Made by a program: the position numbers and the translations under genes. A DNA stretch of 33,061 nucleotides, from NCBI GenBank assembly GCA_028278625.1, contig JANQDY010000025.1:1-33061 (forward strand). Direction: 5' to 3'. Below the pieces are notes generated by a model. The model ran no database searches and had not been told where the DNA came from. It worked only from the letters and a program-made list of their open reading frames with translations. Shown piece after piece: positions 25,191 through 32,985 of the stretch; the stretch's first letter is position 1, and each line of letters opens with the position of its first letter. The stretch is from Thermodesulfobacteriota bacterium. GTDB lineage: Bacteria > Desulfobacterota > DSM-4660 > Desulfatiglandales > Desulfatiglandaceae.

Positions 25191-26027
25191 TTACACGTGC
25201 AGATTGTCGATCCACCGCATCGCCTCGGCATCACTGATTTCACCCAAATACCGCTGGGTGGTCGCTAGGTTGGAATGCCGCAACAATACCTTTGACACGA
25301 CTTCAAGAGGCGTTCCCGCGCGAGACGCATACGTGGCAGCGTGTCTTCGAAGATCGTGCGGCCCGACATCGATACCTACCAGATCCCCTGCTTTTTTTAC
25401 GATCGGCCTGGCGGCCGCATATGTGAACGGGGAAATCTTGGCATCAGGCTTGATCTCATTTTCCTTGATATAGTTCCTAAGCCGGTCGGCAACCTTCTGT
25501 GGCAGGAAAACGACCTCGGCTTCCCTGCCGGTTCTAGGGTCTCGGAATGATAGCCTTCCGGTCTTCAATATCCATTGGTCTGAGTTTCAGGACCTCCCCG
25601 ACCCGCATGCCGCTACGTGCCATGAGTTCGAGCATTAGCCGGCTCCTTGGGTTTTGGGTCCTGAAAATGATTTCATCGACAACATCCTTTTCCAGGGTTT
25701 TGAATTGGGTTGATTTCGCACCCCTGAACAACTTGCGTAGCGCTGGATTGTCACAAGGATTCTGGCAATCGTGGTCGAGGGAGTTTTTCACAAAATTGAA
25801 AAAAGCCGACAGGAGGTTGAACCGCAGTTTCTTGGTGTTCTGTTTGGTGCCATCCGAGATTGATGACATGAAACCCAAGACTCCCTCGGATGTGATGGAT
25901 GATAGGTTTATGTCGCCGAAACGGTGCTGGAAATTGCCTAGGACGAACTCATAATTCCGCAGCGTATTTTTTTTACGTTCATCCGCTGATAATTGAAAAA
26001 AAGGGTAATACACCGTGGAGTTTTCAT
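25191..26027 (-). pseudogene. Tyrosine recombinase, copy 1, frameshifted
   Basis: Two frames together encode a whole site-specific tyrosine recombinase of about 270 residues. The N-terminal part (to 25534) has a SAM-like core-binding domain and ARSGMRVGEVL with the first catalytic Arg. The C-terminal part (25568-25191) has PHDLRRHAATYASR (H-x-x-R), LLRHSNLATTQRYLG (His and nucleophile Tyr). The break is one extra base near 25544-25545: copy 2 reads ...TCTCGAATG where this reads ...TCTCGGAATG, and deleting one base restores IRDPRTGR. The ORF can start at GTG 26013, but the only good ribosome binding site (AAGGAGG, 26039-26033) serves ATG 26027 in another frame. It is either inactive or relies on recoding. 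Confidence 0.85.
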
Positions 26028-26054
26028 GCGGGCCTCCTTGTTATTGTGGATTAG

Positions 26055-26123
26055 GGAAATGTTTTGATGCTGCGTGGTTAAATCGGCTATTGTTTAGGAT
26101 ACCAGAAACATTGGCAAAATCGG
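26055..26123. repeat. Conserved noncoding segment upstream of recombinase copy 1
   Basis: This 69-base stretch (TTAGGGAAATGTTTTGATGC to ACATTGGCAAAA) matches the segment upstream of copy 2 at 63 of 69 positions with no gap. It lies beyond the start codon on the upstream side. Conservation higher than the N-terminal coding part suggests a functional site such as promoter, operator or recombination site. Confidence 0.6.
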
Positions 26124-26260
26124 AACTGTCAGAGAATACTTCCTGTCAATACAAGCATGGTTGAACACCAGCATTGCCAAACGGAGCATTGCACAGAACA
26201 GAAAAATTATGTAATCACTGCTATGTGAAAGGACAACAAACATGCTGTTGGGGGGTTGAT

Positions 26261-26470
26261 ATGCTTGAGATTCATAAAAGCATCGTTGTGGATGAGAATC
26301 AGAAACCGATAGCCGTTCAGATTCCCATCGAGCAATTTGAACGTATGGAAGAGGTCATTGTGAACTATGGATTAGCAAAACTGATGGATGAAGTCGCCAA
26401 TGATGAACTGCTTTCTGCACAGGATGCTGAGCATTTCTATGGGGCTCTGAAAAGAGATGTGGAAAGTTGA
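26261..26470 (+). CDS. Antitoxin-like small protein
   Basis: This 69-residue protein starts at ATG 26261, preceded by GGGGG at 6-8 bases. It begins MLEIHKSIVVDENQKPIAVQ and continues IPIEQFERMEEVI, with an acidic C-terminal half (MDEVANDELLSAQDAEHFYG). The layout, a beta-hairpin DNA-binding start plus an acidic toxin-wrapping tail, resembles Phd/YefM-type or related antitoxins. The expected toxin gene is not behind it; a TPR-like scrap is there instead. So it may be an orphan or have another role. Confidence 0.55.
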   Translation: MLEIHKSIVVDENQKPIAVQIPIEQFERMEEVIVNYGLAKLMDEVANDELLSAQDAEHFYGALKRDVES

Positions 26471-26799
26471 ATCTTGAATGGTTTGATGGCCTTTTTGCCA
26501 ACAACAACACGCTCAGGTCTGATGAAGATTCCATAAAAAGGCTTGATGCTATTGCAACGGTACTATTACTGGCCGAGCGGTTGCTTAGGGAGAGCTTGGA
26601 AGCCTTCCGGGCGCTCGGTATCCGGTATATGATAGCACATGTCATCGCTCCTCTCGCCCAGTGCCAAAAAAAGCTTAACAAAGAGGCCGAGGAAAATTTG
26701 CGGGAAGCCAAAGCGATGTATGAGGGAATGGATCTACCAGAGTTAATAGATTTCTTTGAGGGTGGACAAATTCGTGAGGTGCCTGTTCACACTCACTGA
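26467..26799 (+). pseudogene. TPR-like gene fragment
   Basis: The frame starts only with TTG 26467, overlapping the preceding stop. It reads like the tail of a TPR protein: RLLRESLEAFRALGIRYMIA, then APLAQCQKKLNKEAEENLRE and AKAMYEGMDLPELIDF. The first 30 residues have no such pattern, and no ribosome binding site is seen. It is best taken as the 3' end of a larger lost gene, though a short expressed protein cannot be excluded. Confidence 0.4.
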
Positions 26800-27139
26800 G
26801 AGGGTTTTGAATGGGGACATCTCCCTTCATCTGGCAGCATTGCGAAATCATGTTGGATGTGATACGGAAAGATGATGCACGTACTGTGGACCTTCTATCA
26901 GTCTCAGGCAAAAGACTCCTTGTCTGATCCTTCAACTTAAAAGGTTCTGCGAACTTGATGCACTCGTAAAAAGTTCGATCTTGACATTTTTGGATAATGC
27001 CGCCGATTGATGTTGTTAGCACTTTTTTGTCGATTTTGACCTTTTAGGGGAACCTTAAATTTGGGTCTTCCATTTTCATCTGTTGGGTTTTCCTATGATC
27101 TCTGACTAAAATATTCTGATTTCCCGGTAGGGCTCAGCA
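26800..27139. other. Intergenic region with possible small repeat
   Basis: No gene is seen. The stretch near 26955-27045 has CTTGATGCACTCGTAAAAAGT and, about 60 bases on, GCACTTTTTTGTCGAT, an imperfect inverted pair. I recall similar ACTCGTAAAAAGT-type words as dispersed short repeats in this bacterial group, but this cannot be checked here. Confidence 0.3.
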
Positions 27140-28333
27140 ATGACCACATTGAATATCAATTCCAAAAAGATTTTTAACTTTAAGCCCTGTCACGATAAAA
27201 GGATTTGGTTTACAGGGGTATTGATCGGCCTGCTGTTGGCCTTTGGATCATTTCATGTTGCCGCCCAAACGCTGGAAGAAAAACCACACAGCCTTTTCAC
27301 GGCTTTACCCTTGAAAGAGGCCTCCGGGCTGGGCACGGTAAATGAATCCCTGGTCATTCGGCGCTGGCCTTGCCAAATCAATTTCGAGATGCTTGTCTTA
27401 GACCGAGAGGACAAACCCGAACGCCTTTCGCTGAATCTGTTCGATGATAAAACCTTTACAGCCCTGTTAGACCGTATTGAAACGGGCTGTGGATTGGGTC
27501 ACGCTTGGATCGGCCATTTGGAAGGCATCGAAGACAGTGAAGTGACCCTGGTATTCAAAGACGGCCGACTGTCCGGCACGATCATTTTCCCTGGCGGACA
27601 TTTTGAAGTGAGACACTTGGAGAACGCGGTTCATGAAATACGCGAAATCGCCTATGATTTGATGACCGAAACACTCAGGGCCGTTGCTTGCACCGGCCTG
27701 CTTTCCCAGGAATCTCAATCTATCACACTGGTAAATCAAGAGCGGGCGACGAACAGCCTCCACCTTCTGTCGTGTGATCAACGCCTGGTAAACTCTTCTC
27801 GCGAACATTCCACTTATATGAGTACTCAGACAGAATACTGCAGCCACACAGGCGCTGGCGGAAGCAGCCCGAGTGAGCGGATGACAGATGCCGGATACAA
27901 TTGGAACTTTGCCGCGGAAAACGTTGCTTGTGGGTTTAGCACCGCCCAAGCCGCACATAACGCCTGGATGAACAGTTCTGGGCACCGGGCCAATATCCTC
28001 AACGAAACCCCCTGCGACATCGGTGTTGGGTATTTTTATGACGCCGGTAGTACGTACGGTTACTATTGGACCCAGAATTTCGGGCGGTTGTCAGGAGTAT
28101 CGGCATGCCCTGTTGGGCCCGTTTGCCCTGATTGTTCAGATCCTGAGCTCATCCTAGAAAACGTGACGTTCCCTGCAGGTTCAACATGCACTTGCGTGAC
28201 CGCCATATCCATCACATTGGGCGTCGGGGTGGTCATAGAGAGCGGCGCCACCGTCACGTTTCAATCGCCAATTGTCACCATCCAAGACGGTTTTCATGCA
28301 GAGAATGGTTCAACAGTCACCATAAGACAGTAA
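27140..28333 (+). CDS. Secreted CAP (SCP/PR1) domain protein
   Basis: This 397-residue exported protein has a basic start and hydrophobic signal at about 22-43 ending HVAAQ. Residues about 70-185 are a beta-rich region (FEMLVLDREDKPERLSLNLF, WIGHLEGIEDSEVTLVFKDG) like the N-terminal part of some secreted metallopeptidases. Residues about 190-310 are a CAP domain with His223 (REHSTYM), His236 (CSHTG), AENVACGF and His282 (SGHRANIL), ending YYWTQNFG. The tail (about 325-397) has short beta-repeats such as VVIESGATVTFQSP and TIQDGFHAENGSTVTI, resembling coathanger-type surface domains. CAP proteins act outside the cell; their activity in bacteria is mostly unknown. AGGG precedes the ATG. Confidence 0.85.
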   Translation: MTTLNINSKKIFNFKPCHDKRIWFTGVLIGLLLAFGSFHVAAQTLEEKPHSLFTALPLKEASGLGTVNESLVIRRWPCQINFEMLVLDREDKPERLSLNLFDDKTFTALLDRIETGCGLGHAWIGHLEGIEDSEVTLVFKDGRLSGTIIFPGGHFEVRHLENAVHEIREIAYDLMTETLRAVACTGLLSQESQSITLVNQERATNSLHLLSCDQRLVNSSREHSTYMSTQTEYCSHTGAGGSSPSERMTDAGYNWNFAAENVACGFSTAQAAHNAWMNSSGHRANILNETPCDIGVGYFYDAGSTYGYYWTQNFGRLSGVSACPVGPVCPDCSDPELILENVTFPAGSTCTCVTAISITLGVGVVIESGATVTFQSPIVTIQDGFHAENGSTVTIRQ

Positions 28334-28548
28334 TATAATCGGGCTCCATTCCAGAAAAATTCAGCCATGAAAATTCTCAATCCAGCGGATTGTTCAAGCA
28401 CCGCTTAATTTTTCCAGTTACATCTCTGGAGATCGGTATATTCGCATGGCAAGGATGTCTTGCTGGTGATCTCAATTGGTATCTTCGTCCTGGGAGCGTA
28501 TGTAGCGGTGTGCCGCATCGACCCTTGAATAAAGATTACAGGAAATAC
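28334..28548. other. Intergenic region before the paaX-like gene
   Basis: No gene is supported. One frame ends with KDVLLVISIGIFVLGAYVAV before a TGA near 28530, which could be the last helix of a lost membrane protein, but no start is available. Confidence 0.3.
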
Positions 28549-28577
28549 TTGACAGGCCATCATTGATGTAATATTAC
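28549..28577 (+). promoter_or_regulatory. Candidate sigma-70 promoter for the paaX-like gene
   Basis: A perfect TTGACA (28549-28554), a 17-base spacer and TATTAC (28572-28577) sit about 40 bases before the ATG at 28615. The -10 box lies inside a palindrome (28567-28578), which suggests repression by occlusion. Confidence 0.6.
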
Positions 28578-28578
28578 A
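28567..28578. promoter_or_regulatory. Palindromic operator candidate overlapping the -10 box
   Basis: TGTAATATTACA is a perfect 12-base palindrome covering the -10 box of the promoter. A second inverted repeat, ATAGC-GTAATAT-GCTAT (28600-28616), shares the GTAATAT core and overlaps the start codon. Two related sites around the start of a regulator gene are typical of autoregulation. Confidence 0.45.
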
Positions 28579-28614
28579 AAAACGACCAAATAAATAAAAA
28601 TAGCGTAATATGCT

Positions 28615-29442
28615 ATGAAGTACAACATAAAACCTAAAAATCTGATTCTAAGCATCCTGCGAGTGTCGGAGCAGCCGGCCGTATCGATCAAAACATTGGT
28701 GTTGATCGGCAAATTATTCGGGTTTACGGGCAACACGATCCGGGTGGCTACCGCACGCCTGGTGAGCAGCGGGAAAATCGAGAGCGACGAACGCGGGCTC
28801 TACCGCCTGAGCCAGGCCGCGGATCCGGTGAATCGCTACCTGAACGGTTGGCGTGACGGTGAGGAGCGCTTGGTTTCCTGGGATGGAAGTTGGGTCTGTT
28901 GTCTGGCCGCGGAGCTTCCGGCCGGGCGACAGGCCAGAAATAACAAAGCTTTCGGATTCTTAGGAATTCGAGAAGGCTTGCCCGGATTGTGGATTCGCCC
29001 GAACAACCTACGCCTGGGGTTTCGCGGCATCATAAAAACGCTGGACCAGCTAGGAATCGAGTCGGGCGCGAAATTTTTCGAAGCCAGAAAATTTAAAGAA
29101 AAGCTGGAAGAAAAATGGCGGCATTGTTTGTGGCCCTTGGACGAGTTGAATAAAACAGGTCGGGAAATTCTGGAAAAAATCAGCCGTAGTCGGTTGAAGC
29201 TGAAAAACATGCCGCCGGCGCAAGCGGTGGTCGAGTCGTATCTGGTAGGGAGCGAGGCGTCGTATCGACTGACCATGGACCCTCTATTGCCGAACGAGAT
29301 TCTCGACGCCTCCGTGAGAATCGATCTTACGGAGGCGATGCTGGAATACGACGTGATCGGCAACCGGATCTGGATGGAGAACTTCGAAGACCTGAAGCTC
29401 GGCGGCACACCATCGCATCTTCAGCTGGCAAATGACAATTAG
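28615..29442 (+). CDS. PaaX-family transcriptional regulator
   Basis: This 275-residue protein has a PaaX-type winged helix at 1-70 (LILSILRVSEQPAVSIKTLV, FGFTGNTIRVATARLVSSGK), the wing-like SDERGLYRLSQAA, and a long C-terminal region with GLWIRPNNLRLGFRGIIKTL. PaaX controls phenylacetate degradation genes and responds to phenylacetyl-CoA in classic systems; here the ligand is unknown. The gene directly downstream encodes an HpaB/AbfD-family enzyme, which is the likely target. The ATG has no ribosome binding site and sits in an inverted repeat, so the leader may be structured or the start slightly different. Confidence 0.82.
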   Translation: MKYNIKPKNLILSILRVSEQPAVSIKTLVLIGKLFGFTGNTIRVATARLVSSGKIESDERGLYRLSQAADPVNRYLNGWRDGEERLVSWDGSWVCCLAAELPAGRQARNNKAFGFLGIREGLPGLWIRPNNLRLGFRGIIKTLDQLGIESGAKFFEARKFKEKLEEKWRHCLWPLDELNKTGREILEKISRSRLKLKNMPPAQAVVESYLVGSEASYRLTMDPLLPNEILDASVRIDLTEAMLEYDVIGNRIWMENFEDLKLGGTPSHLQLANDN

Positions 29443-29514
29443 GCGCCCTTTGCGAGGGATTCCTGCAAGAAAATAAAACCGATTTGAAATAGAACGCAAT
29501 AGGGAGGGTGAAAC

Positions 29515-30951
29515 ATGGGTTTAATGACCGGAGAACAATATCTGGAAACCATTCGCCGGCAGAAGCCTGAGGTGTGGCTGCTCGGAAAGAAAATTGAAAA
29601 CGTGGCAGACAGCGTGTACTTTGAGCAAAGCCTGAAAGAAAACATGAAGTTCTATGATTGGACGCACGAGCAGGAGTATCGGGATGATTTCGTATACTGG
29701 TCCGACCTGATCGATGAGGAAGTCAGCTTCTGGACGCACCTCTGCCGGACGCCGGACGAGATCAAGAAGATGGTGTCCGTCATGAAAAAGAACAATGCCC
29801 GCAATTTTTGTTCATTCTGCATGGCCTCTGGCTGGAGCGTGTACTACATGATGGCCTGGGACATCGACCAGGCCAAGGGAACACGCTATCTTGAGAATTT
29901 TCTGAATGTGCTCAAAACGCTTCAGAAGGAGGACCTTCGGTGCTCCATCACCGTAATGGATCCCAAAGGGGATCGCTCTTTACCCCCGGGTAAGCAGGAG
30001 GATCCGGACCTGTTTCTGCGGGTGGTGGAAAGGCGAGCAGATGGCATCGTGGTAAACGGCGCCAAAATGCACACATCGGCAGCGCCGGTCACTCACTATT
30101 TGTTTGTCGCCCCTAGCCGGGTGATGACAGCGGATGATGCAGACTACGCCCTCAGCTTCGTCTGTCCGGTCGACACCAAAGGAATTACCTTTGTCACCCG
30201 GCCCGGTCCATGTCCGCCCAATCCGGACCCCATGGCCAATCCGGCTTCCTCCAAACACACCATGGTCGAATGCCTCACGGTTTTCGACAATGTGTTCATC
30301 CCCTGGGAAAACGTATTCATGTGCGGGGAATGGGAGTTTACCGAAAATTATATCACCTATTTTTCTGCCTTCGTCCGCTCGGTCAAAGCCGCGTGCACGA
30401 CCGCTCGCACGAATATGATTGCCGGTGCGGCGGCGTTAATCGCGGACTACAACGGAATTTCAAAGGCCAGTCATATCCGGTACAAATTGAATGAAATGGC
30501 GCTCAGCTCTGAAATCGGATGGGGTTGCATTACCGGAGCGATCAGCGAGCATAACGTGCACCCTTCTGGGTTGACTTATCCCAATGTTTCCATCAGCAAT
30601 GCTGGCCTGTATCACATTCGTCTGAAATTTGTGGAATTTCTGGGCATGCTGATGGAGATGGCCGGCGGTGTGGTGACCACCATGCCGACGGTCGCGGACT
30701 ATCGCAACGAAAAGACCCGGCCGTTGATCGACAAATATTTCAAAACCAAGAAGAATGTTGCCACGGAGGACCGGCTGAAGCTGCTCTACTTCATCCAGGA
30801 GCTGACCGCATCCCGCTTCGGGGGCTACTTTTTGTCCAGCGCAATCTGCGCGGGCGGCACACCGGAAACCAACCGGGTCGAAGTGTTGCGAAATTACGAT
30901 CTTCTAACGCAGATCAACAATGTCAAGGCTATCTGCAACATTTCGGACTGA
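29515..30951 (+). CDS. HpaB/AbfD-family enzyme (4-hydroxyphenylacetate hydroxylase / 4-hydroxybutyryl-CoA dehydratase superfamily)
   Basis: This 478-residue protein starts MGLMTGEQYLETIRRQKPEV behind AGGGAGG. It has the family core: WDIDQAKGTRYLENF, DPKGDRSLPPGKQEDPDLFL, RADGIVVNGAKMHTSAAPVT, FDNVFIPWENVFMCG, GAAALIADYNGISKASHIRY and LMEMAGGVVTTMPTVADY. One branch hydroxylates phenols with reduced FAD; the other (AbfD) uses FAD plus a [4Fe-4S] cluster to dehydrate 4-hydroxybutyryl-CoA in anaerobes. Overall length and motifs favour the AbfD side. Cysteines C99 and C102 lie where AbfD has cluster ligands, but the spacing is CX2C rather than the CX3C I recall, and no His is seen seven residues before C294. 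The exact reaction is therefore open. PaaX-like control suggests an aromatic or acyl-CoA substrate. Confidence 0.8.
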   Translation: MGLMTGEQYLETIRRQKPEVWLLGKKIENVADSVYFEQSLKENMKFYDWTHEQEYRDDFVYWSDLIDEEVSFWTHLCRTPDEIKKMVSVMKKNNARNFCSFCMASGWSVYYMMAWDIDQAKGTRYLENFLNVLKTLQKEDLRCSITVMDPKGDRSLPPGKQEDPDLFLRVVERRADGIVVNGAKMHTSAAPVTHYLFVAPSRVMTADDADYALSFVCPVDTKGITFVTRPGPCPPNPDPMANPASSKHTMVECLTVFDNVFIPWENVFMCGEWEFTENYITYFSAFVRSVKAACTTARTNMIAGAAALIADYNGISKASHIRYKLNEMALSSEIGWGCITGAISEHNVHPSGLTYPNVSISNAGLYHIRLKFVEFLGMLMEMAGGVVTTMPTVADYRNEKTRPLIDKYFKTKKNVATEDRLKLLYFIQELTASRFGGYFLSSAICAGGTPETNRVEVLRNYDLLTQINNVKAICNISD

Positions 30952-31330
30952 GGTGACTCACCGGTCGAGAAGGGTTTCAATCCACTGATGGGGTAGTTTT
31001 GAGGGATCATCCGGTGAATGAAGGGGTGAAGCCTCAAAAGTAGGCTATTGGCTCTGAGGAGTGCACCGTCCGGATCGGCGGTGCATCGAGAATAGGCCCC
31101 TTGGGATTAGCTCGTCGGAGATGCGTCGCCGCGGACTACGACCATGTTTCAATGATATTCCTGATCTTCCAACGTGACAAAACAAATTATTTATAGATCG
31201 TTAATAAAGAGAGAAGAGAGGATGCTTCGATTTTGTATTGTCTGTTTTCGATAAGCTGGTTACCCTTGAATACTAAAATGAAGGGATAAGGATGTGACGC
31301 TTCTCATACGGTATTAATGGGAATAAAAAA
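30952..31330. other. Intergenic region, no gene seen
   Basis: About 380 bases after the HpaB/AbfD-like gene. A hairpin, TGCACCG (31062-31068) and CGGTGCA (31079-31085) around a 10-base loop, is present without a T-run. No other feature is recognised. Confidence 0.4.
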
Positions 31331-31426
31331 ATGCCAAATCCGATTCGAATAAAAGCCATCCAAGGGCTTAAAGAGGGAGATTCAGTTACTTACACGCGCA
31401 CCTTTACAGAGGATGAGGCCCATCTA
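31331..31426 (+). pseudogene. N-terminal fragment of a MaoC-like dehydratase
   Basis: The frame begins MPNPIRIKAIQGLKEGDSVT and continues YTRTFTEDEAHLIS, which is the start of MaoC/R-specific enoyl-CoA hydratases (G-L-K-x-G-D ... T-R-T-F-T-E-x-D). After about residue 32 the likeness ends and the sequence runs into foreign DNA and then the recombinase copy 2. The hydratase active-site Asp/His region is missing. It sits downstream of the HpaB/AbfD-like gene on the same strand and may once have been in the same pathway. Confidence 0.65.
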
Positions 31427-31536
31427 ATTTCACGTTTGGTCTTAGAAAAGAGGTCCCCACCATGTATTACGACCATTAGTGCACGGTCATTGAAGCGGCG
31501 ACAAGGCCGAGGAATAGAGCCGATAATTCTAGCAAA

Positions 31537-32191
31537 GATACTTACCAGATTCCCTGCCTTTATTACGATCAGCCTGGCAGCGGCATAAGTGATTGGGAAA
31601 ATTCTGGCATCGGGCTCAATTTCATTTTCCTTGATATAGCTCCTAAGCCGATCGGAAACCTTTTGTGGCAGGAAAACGACCTCGGATTCCCCTCCGCTTT
31701 TAGGGTCTCGAATGATAGCCTTCCGGTCTTCAATATCCATTGGTCTGAGTTTCAGGACCTCCCCGACCCGCATGCCGCTACGTGCCATGAGTTCAAGCAT
31801 CAGCCGGTTCCGTGTATTCTGAGTTCTGAAAACCATTTCATCGACCACATCCTTTTCAAGGATTATGGGTTGACCTAATTTCGCGCTCCTGAACAGCTTG
31901 CGCAGTGCTGGATTGTCACATGGATTGCGGCAATCGTGATCGAGAGAGTTCTTGACGAAGTTAAAAAAGGCAGACAGAAGGCTGAAACGAAGCTTTTTGG
32001 TGTTATGTTTGGTGCCATTCGAGATCGTTGCCATGAAAGCCAAGATTTCCTCGGATGTAATGGATGACAGGTCGATGTCTCCGAAATGATTTTGGAAATT
32101 TCCGAGAATGAAGTCATAATTTCTCAACGTATTTTTTTGCGTTCATCCGCTGTTAATTGAAAAAATATGTGACACACAGTGAGATTTTCAT
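31537..32191 (-). pseudogene. Tyrosine recombinase, copy 2, C-terminally truncated
   Basis: This copy keeps the N-terminal core-binding domain and the first catalytic Arg (ARSGMRVGEVLKLRPMDIED) but loses homology to copy 1 at 31537. The HxxR, His and Tyr residues are therefore absent, and the frame instead runs out to 31390 through unrelated sequence. The N-terminal frame is also interrupted: the T-run at 32132-32138 has seven T against eight in copy 1. A ribosome binding site (AAGGAGG, 32204-32198) precedes ATG 32191, which is out of frame with the rest, as in copy 1. It cannot be an active recombinase. Confidence 0.85.
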
Positions 32192-32218
32192 GATGGACCT
32201 CCTTTGGTTGAGGGTTAG

Positions 32219-32287
32219 GGAAATGTTTTGACGACGCGTGGTTAAATCGGCTAATGTTCAGGATACCGGAAACATTGGCAAAAACAG
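32219..32287. repeat. Conserved noncoding segment upstream of recombinase copy 2
   Basis: This is the partner of the segment at 26055-26123: same length, 63 of 69 identical positions, no gap. Beyond ACATTGGCAAAA the two sequences diverge, so this marks the upstream edge of the duplicated module. Confidence 0.6.
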
Positions 32288-32355
32288 AAATTCAGAAAAT
32301 TTTTTCTTTATGCAAGTTATGTTACTTTGAACCAATCTAATTTAGAACAATTACC

Positions 32356-32952
32356 ATGACGGACAAACCAACATACTTGGAAGAGATGGTTGCTAAGCTG
32401 GAATTAGCCAGGGAGGAGCTTGAACTATCACTCGAAGCTGCACACGTCGGCATCTTCCACTGGGACCTTGTCACCCAGGAGGTGACTTGGACAGACGGGC
32501 ACTTTAGGTTACACGGCTACGAGCCTGGAGAAGTAGAGGTGACCTACGAGGAGTTCGCTAGCCGAGTTCATCCAGACGACCTGCCGATCGTACAAGCCGA
32601 GGTCGAGCACGCCCGGATCAACCATTCAGACTATGTCAATATTTATCGCGTGATCTGGCCCGACAATTCTATTCACTATATCGAGGGCAGAGGCCGGTTT
32701 GTTTACAATGACCAGAATGAGGCAACACGTATGTATGGCGTCATCAGCGATGCAGATGAGCGGATGGCTACAGAGCACGCGCTCGCCGAAAGCGAAGAAA
32801 AATTTCGGAAGTTGTATGAAAACTCTCCCTATGGAAATCTTATCTGTCAAATGCTGAGAAATGAAAAGAATGAATTCGTAGATTTTATTCATATTGAAGA
32901 AAATCAGGCTGTCCATATAAATACAGGATTTGAATTGAACCATTTTATATGA
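32356..32952 (+). CDS. PAS-domain protein, possibly a truncated sensor kinase
   Basis: This 198-residue protein has a short coiled-coil start (LEEMVAKLELAREELELSLE), a PAS_3-type domain (AAHVGIFHWDLVTQEVTWTD, FASRVHPDDLPIVQAEVEHA, YRVIWPDNSIHYIEGRGRFV) at about 28-138, and the beginning of a second PAS (EKFRKLYENSPYGNLICQML) which stops at about half length. No kinase or cyclase output domain follows, and a terminator lies 34 bases downstream. It is either a stand-alone sensor piece or the surviving head of a larger kinase. PAS domains bind small ligands or cofactors; none can be assigned. Confidence 0.75.
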   Translation: MTDKPTYLEEMVAKLELAREELELSLEAAHVGIFHWDLVTQEVTWTDGHFRLHGYEPGEVEVTYEEFASRVHPDDLPIVQAEVEHARINHSDYVNIYRVIWPDNSIHYIEGRGRFVYNDQNEATRMYGVISDADERMATEHALAESEEKFRKLYENSPYGNLICQMLRNEKNEFVDFIHIEENQAVHINTGFELNHFI

Positions 32953-32985
32953 AACACCATTTCGATAACGCAAACCTCAGCTATC

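Noticed and set aside
30973..30984. GTTTCAATCCAC, which resembles the end of a CRISPR repeat
   Set aside because: It occurs once, with no repeat-spacer periodicity and no cas genes in the window.
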